64,000 bases of DNA, taken from assembly GCF_900129375.1 (NCBI RefSeq), contig NZ_FQVN01000003.1, positions 1-64,000 on the forward strand, given 5' to 3'. This stretch comes from Streptoalloteichus hindustanus (GTDB lineage: Bacteria > Actinomycetota > Actinomycetes > Mycobacteriales > Pseudonocardiaceae). How positions within the stretch are numbered: the stretch's first letter is position 1; every line of letters starts with the position of its first letter. Positions 27,087-41,600 of the stretch are shown here, in pieces. Below the pieces are notes generated by a model that saw only the letters and a list, made by a program, of their open reading frames with translations, made no database searches and was not told the origin of the DNA. The translations under genes and the position numbers were made by a program.

Positions 27087-27105
27087 TGCGGGACACCCGC
27101 ACCCG
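27087..27105. repeat. 19-nt hairpin repeat, copy 2
   Basis: Identical to 8447-8465 (TGCGGGACACCCGCACCCG). Here it is enclosed by further inverted sequence (GCTCGG before, CCGAGC after), giving a compound hairpin. Confidence 0.6.
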
Positions 27106-27153
27106 AGCCTGGGCCGAGGACTCTCGCGATGCGGTCGCGCCTGTCCGCCGGGC

Positions 27154-27183
27154 GTCTGTTTGGCTGGTGTCTGTTTGGCTGGG
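27154..27183. repeat. Two tandem 15-bp units
   Basis: GTCTGTTTGGCTGG(T/G) occurs twice in a row, with a decayed third unit after it. The period equals that of the tract at 25381-25500, though the sequence differs. Confidence 0.6.
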
Positions 27184-27930
27184 GTCTTCCGGGTCGGGGC
27201 GCGGTGACGGCACCGCGTGGTTCCTGTTCCGGTCCGTGCCCCGCCGGGTGCCTTCGCCACCGAGACGCACACTGCGAACAGCGCTGAGAACACGGTACTC
27301 CCGGACACCCGTAGCTTGGCTATAGGCAAATTGGTCGTCATGTTCTCGTTGCGGCAGAAGAGTTTTCGTCCACCGCGGCCCTCGGGGCCGCCGGAGTGGA
27401 CGGGATGACGGGACTCTCGGGCGGACGTACATAGTGGGCAGAAGATCAATCTCGGGCCGGTTCCCCGGTTCGGCGAACACCAGTCGCAGCGCGCCCCGTG
27501 CCCCCTTCGGACACCCCGCGCGCCGGAATCGCTTCGGCCGACACGGGATGCGCGCCCCGTCGCGCCAGCCCGCGCCGACGCTCTGGCCGTGCTCGCCAAC
27601 GCGGTTGTCGTGGTTCCCAGTCCCCGCCGGGCAACGCCTTCCCCAACCCGGGCAACGCCTTGATCAAATCTCCGCGCCGACCGCCGCGACCCGCGCGGCC
27701 GCACGTCGGGCTCCACCGCCATGGCCAACTCCGTGCCCCCTCGCTCGACGTCCTTGTCCAGAACGGAAAACCGGTGTCGCACCGGCGCGTCCACAACTTT
27801 CCAGCGCAATCAAACCTGATCGCACGACCCGGTCAGAAAGTCCACAGTGGAGTGCCGAGGTGCTGGTGGAGGCCGGTGGCGCGAGGCGCCGCACGAGCCG
27901 GGAACAGCACACCGACCACCGCCGGGGACA

Positions 27931-27982
27931 GTCGCACGCCCGCGTCCCGCCCCCGCTGGGGGGGTGGACGCGGGCGTGCGAC
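27931..27982 (-). terminator. Terminator at the end of the NRPS1 operon
   Basis: A perfect 17-bp stem (27931-27947 with 27966-27982) encloses a second GC hairpin (CCCCC-GCT-GGGGG). It lies 18 bases beyond the aminotransferase stop and marks the left end of the biosynthetic operon. Confidence 0.88.
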
Positions 27983-27999
27983 GCCGTCGCGCGAAGCGG

Positions 28000-29484
28000 C
28001 TAGGGAGTGCCCGAATAGTACGAATCCGCGACGTCCAACGCGACGTCGACCGCGGCCAGACCCCGGCGCAACTCGGCCTCCCGGATCACCAGTGGTGGCA
28101 CGACGTGCAGGCGGTTCATGTGGACGAAGGGCCAGACCCCCTCGGCCCGGCAGGCCGCCGCCACCCGGGCCATCGGCTCGGCGGCCGGCCCGCTCGCGTT
28201 GAACGGCACCAACGGTTCCCGGGTTCCCCGATCGCGCACCAGTTCGAGCGCCCACATCAGGCCCCGACCCCGGACGTCGCCGACCGAGGGATGCCGATCG
28301 GCCATGGCGCGCAACGACGGCGCGACGACCTCGGAACCCATGCGCCGCACGTGGTCGAGCACGCCGTCCTCCTCGAACACCTCGATCGAGGCCACTCCCG
28401 CGGCGCAGGCCAACGGATGTCCCGAGTAGGTCAGCCCACCGGGATAGGCGCGGTCCGCGAAGGTCCCGGCGACCCGCCGGGACACCACGACACCGCCCAG
28501 CGGCACGTACCCGGAGTTCACCCCCTTGGCGAAGGCGATCAGGTCCGGGGTGACGCCCCACGCGTCCACGGCGAACCACTCGCCCACGCGTCCGAAGCCG
28601 GCCATGACCTCGTCGCAGACGAGCAGAATCCCGTGCTGGTCGCAGATCTCCCGCAGCCCGGCCAGGTATCCGTCGGGCGGCAGGAGAACCCCGTTGGTGC
28701 CCACGACCGTCTCCACCAACACCGCCGCGACGGTGCCCGGCCCTTCGAGTTGGACAACCTCGACCAGATGCGCCAGGGCGCGCTCGCACTCCTGCCGCTC
28801 GTCCGTTGCGTGGAACGGGGATCGGTAGGGGTACGGGCCGAAGAAGTGGACCACACCGGGGATTCCGGGCTCGTTCGGCCACCGCCTCGGATCACCGGTC
28901 AGTGTGAGTGCGCCAGCCGTCGCACCGTGGTAAGAGCGATAGCACGAAAGGACCTTGTGCCGTCCGGTGTGCAACCGCGCCATCCGCACGGCGTGCTCGA
29001 CCGCCTCGGCCCCGCCGTTGGTGAAGAACACCTTGTCCAGATCGCCGGGAGCGCGTTCGGCGATCATCCGGGCGAGCTCTCCCCGCACGTCCACCGCGAA
29101 CTGCGGCGCGACCATGCACAGCCGTCCCGCCTGCTCCCTGATCGCGGCCACCAGTCGGGGGTGCTGGTGCCCCAGGTTCATGTTGACCTGTTGCGACGCG
29201 AAGTCGAGGTACCGGTTCCCGTCGTGGTCCCAGAACCAGCACCCCTCGGCCCCCACGACCGCCAGCGAGCTCGCGCCGACCTGCCGCGCCCAACCGCGGA
29301 ACACGTGCTCCTGGTCGTCGGCGAGAATTCGTTCGCTGCCCGCCACTTCGGCGTCCCCGCGCTCCGCGGGGCGCGGGGAGACGCCCGAACTTGCGCCGTC
29401 CTGCGGGGAATTGTCATCCTGGGCGCGCGAATCTCCCGTCGTACAAGCAGATTCGCGCAGGGACACGCGCTGGTCGCTGCTCAT
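28000..29484 (-). CDS. Class III PLP aminotransferase
   Basis: A 494-aa fold-type I aminotransferase of the omega-amino acid group. It has YLDFASQQVNMNLGHQHPRL, FTNGGAEAVEHAVRMAR (PLP phosphate loop), SCYRSYHGATAGALTLTG, LLVCDEVMAGFGR (Asp to the pyridine N) and LIAFAKGVNSGYVPLG (Schiff-base Lys). The overall wording resembles taurine-pyruvate and beta-alanine-pyruvate type enzymes, so the amino donor is probably an omega- or beta-amino acid or a diamine, but specificity is not readable. A ~55-aa polar N-terminal extension is unusual. Its ATG overlaps the thioesterase stop (ATGA), making it the last gene of the NRPS1 operon. Confidence 0.85.
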   Translation of the reverse strand: MSSDQRVSLRESACTTGDSRAQDDNSPQDGASSGVSPRPAERGDAEVAGSERILADDQEHVFRGWARQVGASSLAVVGAEGCWFWDHDGNRYLDFASQQVNMNLGHQHPRLVAAIREQAGRLCMVAPQFAVDVRGELARMIAERAPGDLDKVFFTNGGAEAVEHAVRMARLHTGRHKVLSCYRSYHGATAGALTLTGDPRRWPNEPGIPGVVHFFGPYPYRSPFHATDERQECERALAHLVEVVQLEGPGTVAAVLVETVVGTNGVLLPPDGYLAGLREICDQHGILLVCDEVMAGFGRVGEWFAVDAWGVTPDLIAFAKGVNSGYVPLGGVVVSRRVAGTFADRAYPGGLTYSGHPLACAAGVASIEVFEEDGVLDHVRRMGSEVVAPSLRAMADRHPSVGDVRGRGLMWALELVRDRGTREPLVPFNASGPAAEPMARVAAACRAEGVWPFVHMNRLHVVPPLVIREAELRRGLAAVDVALDVADSYYSGTP

Positions 29485-30278
29485 GGCCGCCCGTCACCTC
29501 CACGGCTTCCAGTGATCCACCCGACGATCGCGGCGACGACCTCGCGGCGGTGTGGCACGAGAAAGAAGTGGTCCCCGGGAAACACCCGGAGCCGGAACCG
29601 CCCGGTCGTGGCGTCCGCCCACGCGCTGACGGCGGTCAGGTCCGCGCCCTCGTCCCGATCCCCGATGAGGGCCAGGACGTCCACCGACAGCGGTGGCGCC
29701 GGCGCGGGCTCGTAGGACTCGATCAACCGGTAGTCGTTGCGCACCACGGGGAACAGCAGCGCGCGCAGCTCCGGGTCGGCCAACACCTCGGCTGGGGTGC
29801 CGCCGAGTTCCGCGAGGGCCTGGCCGAACCGCTCGTCGTCCAGCCGGTGCGTCATGTGCTCCACCGGGGTGCGCCGCTGTTCGCGCGGTCCGACCTGTCC
29901 GGACACGGCGAGCAGCTCGACCGCCTCCGGCCGCCGCGCAGCCAGTCGCCGCGCGACCTCGTAGGCCACCGAGGCGCCCATGCTGTGTCCGAACAACACC
30001 AACGGCCGCGTCAGGTCCCGCGCGAGGTCCTCGGCGACCGCGTCGGCCAGCTCCGCCATGTCCGAGACGAACGCCTCTCGCGTCCGGTCCTCGCGGCCGG
30101 GGTACTGCACGGCCACCAGCTCGACGTCGGCGGGCACCAGGTCCAGCCAGGAGCGGAAGAACCCGCCACCGCCACCCGCGTGCGGGAAGCACACCAGGCG
30201 CCGTCGGGCCAGGGGGCGCGGGCGGAACGCCCGGAGCGACCCGCTCCGCCCCGGAGCGGACGTGCTCGCGCCGCTCAT
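29481..30278 (-). CDS. Type II thioesterase
   Basis: A 265-aa alpha/beta-hydrolase of the external (type II) thioesterase family. It has VCFPHAGGGGGFFRSW, the nucleophile elbow LFGHSMGASVAYEVARRL, Asp in LIGDRDEG and the catalytic His in FPGDHFFLVP. It hydrolyses wrong or stalled acyl groups from carrier domains. Because neither NRPS here ends in a thioesterase domain, it may also release the product. ATGA overlaps join it to the N-hydroxylase upstream and the aminotransferase downstream. Confidence 0.92.
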   Translation of the reverse strand: MSGASTSAPGRSGSLRAFRPRPLARRRLVCFPHAGGGGGFFRSWLDLVPADVELVAVQYPGREDRTREAFVSDMAELADAVAEDLARDLTRPLVLFGHSMGASVAYEVARRLAARRPEAVELLAVSGQVGPREQRRTPVEHMTHRLDDERFGQALAELGGTPAEVLADPELRALLFPVVRNDYRLIESYEPAPAPPLSVDVLALIGDRDEGADLTAVSAWADATTGRFRLRVFPGDHFFLVPHRREVVAAIVGWITGSRGGDGRP

Positions 30279-31648
30279 CCGACACCCCGCCGCGCCCGGA
30301 TCCTCGGCTCGGGCCCGGTGACCTCGTCCGGCCCGGCGGTTGAATCCGGTGCGGGGGCCGGGTCCGCCGCGGCGAGCAGGGACCGCACGATCTCTCCCGC
30401 CCGAACGGCCACGTTGGACAACAGGGTCGAGCCGATGCCGTGCGTGTGCTCGGTCGCTCCCTGGACGTAGATCCCGGCCGCCACGGACTCCACGGTCACC
30501 GCCCGGTAGTCCCGCTCGATCCGGAGCCGGCCCTCCCCGTCGCGCAGGCAGAGCTCGCCGACGGCGCCGAGGACGGTGAGCGGATCGACCGGGCGGTACC
30601 CGGTCGCGAAGATCAGCGCGTCGGCCTCGATCACGCTCAACGCCCCGCTGGGCAGGAACTCCACGGTGGCCCGGACGCTGTCCTCGGCCGGCCGCACGTC
30701 GACGACCCGCGACGCGTTGACGACGTGCAACCGCCGCTCGCCCCGCACCTTCTCCTGGTACTCCCTGCGGTACAGCTCGTCGATGAGGTCCAGGTCGACC
30801 GCGGAGTAGTTGGTGCCCCTGTGGTAGTTCCACAACAGCCGCCTGACGTCGTCGGACGCCTCGAAGAAGTGTTCCACCGCACCAGGATCGAAGATCCGGT
30901 TGGCGAACGCGCTGTCGTCGGCCGGCGCGTAGCCGTACCGCGCGAACACCGCGTGGACGTGCCCGTCGGCGAACCGGCTGTGCAGGTGTTGGGCGGTCTC
31001 GGCGGCGCTCTGCCCCGCGCCGACGACGACGAACGTCGGATGCTTCCGCGCGGTGAGCGACTCCAGGCGCGGCAGGAGGTCGCAGTTGTGCCAGATCCGG
31101 TCGGAGTTCGGCAGGTCCGGCGGGAGGAACGGCCGGAGTCCGGCCGCGACAACGACGTTGCGCGCCCGGCGCGTCGTCAGCGTCCCGTCGGCGGCGCGGG
31201 CGACCACGTCGACGCTGTCGACGACGCCGTCCCGTTCGACCGGTCGCACGTCGACCACCTCGCGGTCGTACTCGACCAGGTGGGCGAGCTGGCCGGCGGC
31301 CCACACAAGGTAGTCGTGGAACTCCAGGCGGGACGGGAACAACGCCTTGTGGTTGACGAAGTCCGCCAGGCGGCCCCGCTCGTGCAGATAGGCCAGGAAG
31401 CTGAACCTGCTGGCGGGATCGCGCATCGTGGTCAGATCCTTGAGGAAGGACACCTGCATCGTCGTGCCGGGCAGGAGCATCCCGCGGTGCCAGCCGAACC
31501 GGGGTTGGCGCTCAAGGAACAGCGCGCGCAGCTCGTCGTGCCGCGGGGCCTGCCGGTTGTGCTCCTCCACGGCGATGGCGAGCGCGAGGTTGGCCGGCCC
31601 GAAGCCGATTCCCACCACGTCGTACGGCGGACTCTCCGGTCGCGACAT
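30275..31648 (-). CDS. L-ornithine/L-lysine N-hydroxylase
   Basis: A 457-aa flavin monooxygenase of the SidA/PvdA/IucD family that hydroxylates the side-chain amine of ornithine or lysine. It has VVGIGFGPANLALAIA (FAD), the tag LLPGTTMQVSFLKDLTTMRD, FVVVGAGQSAAETAQHL (NADPH), ANRIFDPGAVEHFF, LDLIDELYRREY and FATGYRPVDP. This is the hallmark step of hydroxamate siderophores. No formyl- or acyltransferase that would finish a hydroxamate is adjacent. ATG 31648 has GAGG upstream. It is co-transcribed with the thioesterase (ATGA overlap). Confidence 0.93.
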   Translation of the reverse strand: MSRPESPPYDVVGIGFGPANLALAIAVEEHNRQAPRHDELRALFLERQPRFGWHRGMLLPGTTMQVSFLKDLTTMRDPASRFSFLAYLHERGRLADFVNHKALFPSRLEFHDYLVWAAGQLAHLVEYDREVVDVRPVERDGVVDSVDVVARAADGTLTTRRARNVVVAAGLRPFLPPDLPNSDRIWHNCDLLPRLESLTARKHPTFVVVGAGQSAAETAQHLHSRFADGHVHAVFARYGYAPADDSAFANRIFDPGAVEHFFEASDDVRRLLWNYHRGTNYSAVDLDLIDELYRREYQEKVRGERRLHVVNASRVVDVRPAEDSVRATVEFLPSGALSVIEADALIFATGYRPVDPLTVLGAVGELCLRDGEGRLRIERDYRAVTVESVAAGIYVQGATEHTHGIGSTLLSNVAVRAGEIVRSLLAAADPAPAPDSTAGPDEVTGPEPRIRARRGVG

Positions 31649-31752
31649 CACGTCCTCACTCCCCGTCCAGGTTCCGACGCCACTGGTCCCCCTCCACCGG
31701 CGGTCCGCCGCTCCGCGTCTCCACCGGCCCGCAAGCGTGACGGGCGTCGTGG

Positions 31753-33144
31753 TCACCTGCCGCGGACATCCCGGTGCGGGCCGAAGAGGGTGGCCTCGTC
31801 CGGCGTGACCGAGCGGATCGGGCGGGAGACGACGGTGTGGTTGAGGAAGTGCCGCCAGGTCACGTTCTCCGACTGGCTGCACCCGCCCCAGCTTCCGCTG
31901 GCCACGGTGGGGGTGAACGCCATCCCGTTGTCGAAGCTGCCGCTGTTGGACAACGTCGTCTGGTTGACCATCACCCTGGCCACCGGCATCCGCTCGGCCA
32001 GCGCCAGCACGCGGTCCTGGCGGCTCGTGTGGATGCCGCAGCTGTGGCCCCGGCCGTTGCGGTCGAGCACGGCCATGACCCCGGCGACGGCCGCCTCGAA
32101 CCCGCGGTAGGTCAGCACGGCCAGCACCGGCGTCAACTTCTCCGTGAGCAACGGATCGGGCCGGTGGGCGTCCGCGACCGGGACGACGAGTACGGCAGTA
32201 CCGTCCACATCGGACAGTTGAATGCCGGCGCCCGCCGCGATGACCACCGCCGAGCGGCCCACCAGTTCACGGTTCAACGACGTGCCGTCCGGCCACAGGG
32301 CCCGCCGCAGCCGGTCGGCCTCGGCGGCGTCGCAGAGGTGGCCGCCGCGCCGGGCGAGCTCGGCGAGGAACTGCCCGGCGACCGTCTCCTCGACGAACAC
32401 GTTGCTCTCCGACGAGCAGGACGTGCCGTGGTTGAAGCTGGTGCCGACGGCGATCCTCTCGGCCGCGGCGGCCAGGTCCGCGGTCTCGTCCACGATGACC
32501 GTCGCGTTGCCCACGCCCGCGCTGATCGCCGGTGTGCCGCTCTCGTAGGCCCTGCGCACCGTTCCGGCCCCGCCCGCGGCGACAACGGTGTCCGCGGCCG
32601 ACATGAGCGCGGTGACGGCCTCTCTTCCGCCAATCTCCAGGCACTGCACCAGGTCCACCGGCGCGCCGACCCCGTCCAGCGCCACGCGGACGAGGCGCAC
32701 CGTCTCGGCCGCCGAGCGCCGCGCCCTCGGGTTGGGGCTGACGATCACCGCGTTGCGGGTCTTGAGCATCGGGATGACGTTGCCGGCCACCCCGGAACAG
32801 GGCGCGGTGGCCGGACTGGCCACGGCGATCACGCCCAGCGGCTTGGCCAGCCGGCGCAACCCCAGCTCCGGCACGTCCTCCACGACGCCGACGGTGGTCG
32901 CGCCGTGCACGTCCCGCATCGTGCCCAGCACCCGTTTGCGGTGCAGGCGGAACAGGTCCTCGGGGTTGCCGAACCCGGTCTCGCGGTACGCCAGCTCCGC
33001 CAGGCGCCGGGCGTTGTCCTCCCGGTAGCACTGCCACCCGACGGCGGCCACCACCTCGTCCACCCGCCGCTGCGACCAGAGCGCGGCCTCCGCCTGGGCG
33101 GCGCGCGCCCGTTCCACCGCCCGTCCAACAGCTTCCGCTACCAC
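31753..33144 (-). CDS. Acylating aldehyde dehydrogenase (sulfoacetaldehyde dehydrogenase-like)
   Basis: A 463-aa ALDH-superfamily protein. KPLGVIAVASPATAPCSGVA, MLKTRNAVIVSPNPRAR, VGNATVIVDETADL, the catalytic Cys in GTSCSSESNVFVEE, and GSWGGCSQSENVTWRHFLNH match CoA-acylating dehydrogenases of the sulfoacetaldehyde dehydrogenase/AdhE type more than ordinary NAD-ALDHs. It would convert an aldehyde and CoA to an acyl-CoA, or the reverse. GTG 33144 follows GGGAGAGG. It sits 70 bases after NRPS1 in the same operon, so the aldehyde made by the class III aminotransferase is a natural candidate substrate; that link is inference. Confidence 0.82.
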   Translation of the reverse strand: MVAEAVGRAVERARAAQAEAALWSQRRVDEVVAAVGWQCYREDNARRLAELAYRETGFGNPEDLFRLHRKRVLGTMRDVHGATTVGVVEDVPELGLRRLAKPLGVIAVASPATAPCSGVAGNVIPMLKTRNAVIVSPNPRARRSAAETVRLVRVALDGVGAPVDLVQCLEIGGREAVTALMSAADTVVAAGGAGTVRRAYESGTPAISAGVGNATVIVDETADLAAAAERIAVGTSFNHGTSCSSESNVFVEETVAGQFLAELARRGGHLCDAAEADRLRRALWPDGTSLNRELVGRSAVVIAAGAGIQLSDVDGTAVLVVPVADAHRPDPLLTEKLTPVLAVLTYRGFEAAVAGVMAVLDRNGRGHSCGIHTSRQDRVLALAERMPVARVMVNQTTLSNSGSFDNGMAFTPTVASGSWGGCSQSENVTWRHFLNHTVVSRPIRSVTPDEATLFGPHRDVRGR

Positions 33145-33214
33145 TGTGGCCTCTCCCGGCTCTCTCCTGCGCCTCGGGCCGGCGGACGCGGGGCACGCCC
33201 GCCGGGCGTCCCCC

Positions 33215-37837
<4,623 letters not shown>

Positions 37838-38607
37838 CGCATTCCTCCACCGGTCGGTTCGGACGGGACCGCGCGCCGGCGACCGCCCCTCCCCCACAGC
37901 CGGCACCCGGCCGCCCGCGTTGCGGAAAACGCACGCGTGCGAACAGGTGACACCGGCCTCGGCGCCGTGCGACAAACAGCGTCTCTCAACGTCTATTCAG
38001 AAAGGAAAACGACAGACTCCCACCCGAGCCGCCCGACAACTTTCCCGCGCAAGCATGTGTTCGGTTTTCGCCGGTCACTCGGCGAGCGCGCGAGCGCGCC
38101 GTTCGTCAAACGGCTCAACGAGACCCCCAACTATCGGCGACACAACACAATTCAATCGCCTGGCCGCGCGCTCACGCTAACAGACGCACGAGGGCACGAC
38201 GCTTGCACCGATCGGGTGACAGAGCGAACGAAGACGGTTTGCCTATACTCGTATAACTGTGATCGACGGCACGGTCACGACACCCTGTGAGCGCTCTCTC
38301 CCGCCCCGCGCGCCGACACCTGGGACAACGGCCGCCCCGGTCACCGGGAGCGACGTATCCGCTGGTAGAGGCACCACGAGCAGTCGCGGAGAACGCGACG
38401 AGCACCACACCCCGATCCTTTCCGAGAGATTTCACCGACCGCACCGGAGGGCGGCCGGGCGAGCGTACGTTTTTCGAACGCCACCCCCTGGTCGTCCGAT
38501 CGTCCAACCATTCCAATCCCTGGTTCAGCGCCCCGCGCGAGGACGTCGGGGACGACGAGTCACGGCGTCGACGAGCCGTCCCCCTCACCCAGAAAGGCGT
38601 GGTCATC
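37838..38607. other. Divergent regulatory region between the two NRPS genes
   Basis: About 770 bases, clearly less GC-rich than the genes in its central part (about 37980-38270). It holds one copy of the TATAC-N2-GTATA palindrome (38244-38255) and must contain both NRPS promoters. The NRPS2 frame is open upstream to 38287, but the family sequence and ribosome-binding signals favour a start at 38608. I find no convincing iron box here. Confidence 0.6.
38244..38255. promoter_or_regulatory. TATAC-N2-GTATA operator between NRPS1 and NRPS2
   Basis: TATACTCGTATA has the same perfect TATAC/GTATA arms as the sites at 47117-47128 and 57799-57810. Its position could regulate both divergent NRPS genes. 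Confidence 0.65.
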
Positions 38608-41600
38608 GTGGCCGAGCGAAATGAGCCGCCGACCGGGCGGCTCGCCGAGCAGAAGCGGCGGCTGTTGCGACGCAGGCTCGCCGAACGGGGGCTGGCCGGC
38701 GCTGCCCCACCCCGGGGTGTTCCCCGCCGGACCGGCCGCGACGCCCTTCCGTTGTCCTTCGCGCAACAACGCATGTGGGCCGCGCAGAGTATCGACCCCG
38801 CCAGCGCCGCGAACAACCTCTGCGTCGCTTTCCACGTCGCGGGCGAGCTGAACCACGAGGCGTTGCGCGTCGCGGCGGAGCGCGTGGTGGCGCGGCACGA
38901 GATCCTGCGCACCGTCTACCGGACCGACGCCGACGGCCGGCCCACCCAGGCCGTGCTGCCGGAGCCGACGACGTCGCCCGCACTGCCCGTGGTCGACCTC
39001 GCCGACCTCGCCGACCTCGCCGACATCATGCCGGCCGACCGGGAGGCGGCCATAGAGCAGGCCGTGCGGGAGGCGGCCAGCCAGCCCTTCGACCTCACCC
39101 GGGACCGCCCGCTGCGGCTGACCCTGCTGCGCCTCGCCGAGCGGGACCACGTCCTCGTGATCGTCGCGCACCACATCGCGCTCGACGAGGCGTGCTGGGA
39201 GATCCTGCTGCGCGAGCTGACCGCCTTCTACGGTGAGCACGTCACCGGCGAGCCCGCCGCCCTGCCGCCGCTGTCCCTGCACTACGGCGACTTCGCCGCG
39301 TGGGAACAGGAGCACGCGACCGACGAGGCGCACGCCGAGCACCTGGCGTACTGGGCGCGGCGGCTGACCCCGTGGCCCGAGCCGGTCGCGCTGCCCACCG
39401 ACTTCGCGCGGCCGGCCGTGGCCGCCGAGGACAGCGCCGTGCGCACGCGGCCGGTGCCGGCCGAGCTGCACCGGCGGATCAGGGAGCTGGGCCGGGAGCA
39501 CGGCGCGACGACGTTCATGGTGCTGTTGGGCGCGTTCTCCGCGCTGCTGCACCGGTACGGCGGCGTCACCGACATCGCGGTCGGGTCGCCGGCGATGAAC
39601 CGCGACCGGTCCGAACTGGACGGTGTGCTCGGCAACTTCGCCAACACGCTGGTGCTGCGGACGGATCTCGACGGCGACCCGGACTTCACCGAGCTGCTGG
39701 GGCGGGTGCGGGAGGTCTGCGCCGAGGGCTACGCGCACCAGGGGACGCCGTTCGAGAAGGTCGTCGAGCACGTCCGTCCACACCGGACAGCAAGTCAGCA
39801 CGCCCTGTTCAACGTCATGTTCCTGTTGCGCACCGAGCGGTTCGCCGAGTTCCGACTGCCCGACCTGACCCTCGCCAGGATGCCGGTGGGCGAGAGCGCC
39901 AACCAGTTCGACCTCACCATGGCCGCCGTGCTCGACGGCGACGAGCTGACCCTGGAAGCCACCTACCGCACCGACCTGTTCACCGAGTCCACTGTGGACC
40001 GCGTGCTCGTCCACCTGGAACAGGTGCTGTCCGGTGTGGCCGCCGACCCCACCGTGACGCTCGGCCAGCTCGACGTGCTCGGTCCTGGCGAACGCGAGCG
40101 GGTGCTGGTCACCTGGAACGACACCGCGCACGAGACCCCGTCGGCCACGCTGCCGGAGCTGTTCGAGGCGCAGGCGCGCCGAACCCCGGACGCGCCCGCG
40201 CTCGTCTTCGGCGAGGACGCGTACTCGTACGCGGAGCTGAACCACCTGGCGAACCGGCTGGCGCACCTGCTGATCCGGCGGGGCGCGAGCACAGAGGACA
40301 TCGTCGGCCTGGCGCTGCCCCGGTCGGTCGACATGGTCGTGTCCGTGCTGGCGGTGCCGAAGGCCGGCGCGGCCTACCTGCCACTGGACCCGGACTACCC
40401 GCCGGAACGGGTCGCGTTCATGCGGGACGACGCCCGTCCGGTGTTGGTGCTCACCACCGCCGGCGCTCTCGCCGAGGACGCGGAGCGCGGTGGTGTGCCG
40501 CATCTGGCGTTGGACGCCGACGACACACTGGCCGTACTTCGCGACATGCCGACGGCGAACCCGACGAACGCGGACCGGAGTCGACCGCTGTCGGCGGCCA
40601 ACGCCGCTTACGTGACCTACACGTCGGGCTCGACCGGCACGCCCAAGGGCGTGATCGGACTCCACAGTGGACTCGCCAACCGGGTGTCGTGGTTCGGCCA
40701 CGTGTTCCCCGACCAGCGCGAGGCCACCGTGTGCGCCAAGACCTCGCTGAACTTCCTCGACTCGGCGACCGAGTTGCTCGGCGCCTGGCTGCACGGCGGG
40801 CGGGTCGTGCTCGCGGACCCGGTGGCGGCGCGGAACCCGCTGGACCTCGCCGAGCTGGTCGCCCGGTCCGGGGTGGACCGGATCACCGTCGTCCCCAGCC
40901 TGCTCAACGCGTTGCTGGAGCACGCCGACCCGGCGTCGCTCCGCCGCTGCGGGCTGTGGATCAGCAGTGGCGAGCGGCTGGACCCCGCGCTGGTGCGCCG
41001 CTTCGAGGAACTGCTGCCCGACTCCCGACTGCTGAACTTCTACGGGGCGTCGGAGGGCAGCGGCGACAGCCTGTTCGCGCCGTGCGTCGACGGCGACGCC
41101 CCGGTCGGCCGTCCGATCCACAACACCAGGGTCGTCGTGCTCGACCCGGCGCTGCGGCCGGTCCCGGTCGGTGTGGTCGGCGAACTGTACTTCGCCGGCG
41201 CGGGGTTGGGCCGGGGGTACCTGCGCCGACCCGAGCTGACCGCCGAACGGTTCGTGGCCGACCCGTTCGGCCCACCCGGGTCGCGGATGTACCGCACCGG
41301 CGACCTGGTGCGCTGGCGGGCCAACGGCGTGCTGGAGTACCTGGGCCGGGCCGACCAGCAGGTGAAGGTGCGGGGCTTCCGCATCGAACTGGGCGAGGTC
41401 GAGGCGGTGCTCGCCCGGCACCCCGCCGTCCGCCGGTGCGTGGTGGTGGCCAGGAGCGACGACCGCGGCGGCGCGCGACTGGTGGCCTACGTCGTGCCAA
41501 CCGAGCCCGCCGGGACCGCCGGTTCCACTGTGTCCACTGTGTCCAATGTGTCCACTTCCGACAGTGCACGACCGGACGACGTCGAGCCGGCCGAGTTGCG

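Larger units (their letters stand above)
27054..27930. other. Long intergenic region, no convincing gene
   Basis: Nearly 900 bases between the transglutaminase-like operon and the NRPS locus. It contains the 19-nt hairpin repeat (27087-27105), two perfect copies of a 15-base unit (27154-27183), and a less GC-rich patch around 27300-27360 that may carry the promoter of the leftward operon. Open frames here look random. A 27341 start on the minus strand would add a hydrophobic leader to the transglutaminase gene but lacks a good ribosome-binding site. Confidence 0.5.

Noticed and set aside
27054-27341. N-terminal extension of the transglutaminase-like gene from an ATG at 27341, with a hydrophobic stretch
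   Set aside because: Ribosome-binding site is weak, the extension is low-complexity after the first 30 residues, and ATG 27053 has GGAGGAG.
27217-27408. Small plus-strand open frame of 63 codons
   Set aside because: No ribosome-binding site and no recognisable sequence; it overlaps a region that looks like promoter DNA for the leftward operon.
28000-33144. Formyltransferase or acyltransferase to complete a hydroxamate
   Set aside because: I looked for one among the operon genes and found none; the thioesterase and ALDH do not have such motifs.
38287-38607. Upstream start for NRPS2 at GTG 38287
   Set aside because: The added 107 residues have no similarity to NRPS N-termini and cover the less GC-rich regulatory region; the docking-like helix begins after 38608.
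37838-38607. Iron box between the NRPS genes
   Set aside because: No stretch approaches TTAGGTTAGGCTAACCTAA; only the TATAC palindrome is convincing.
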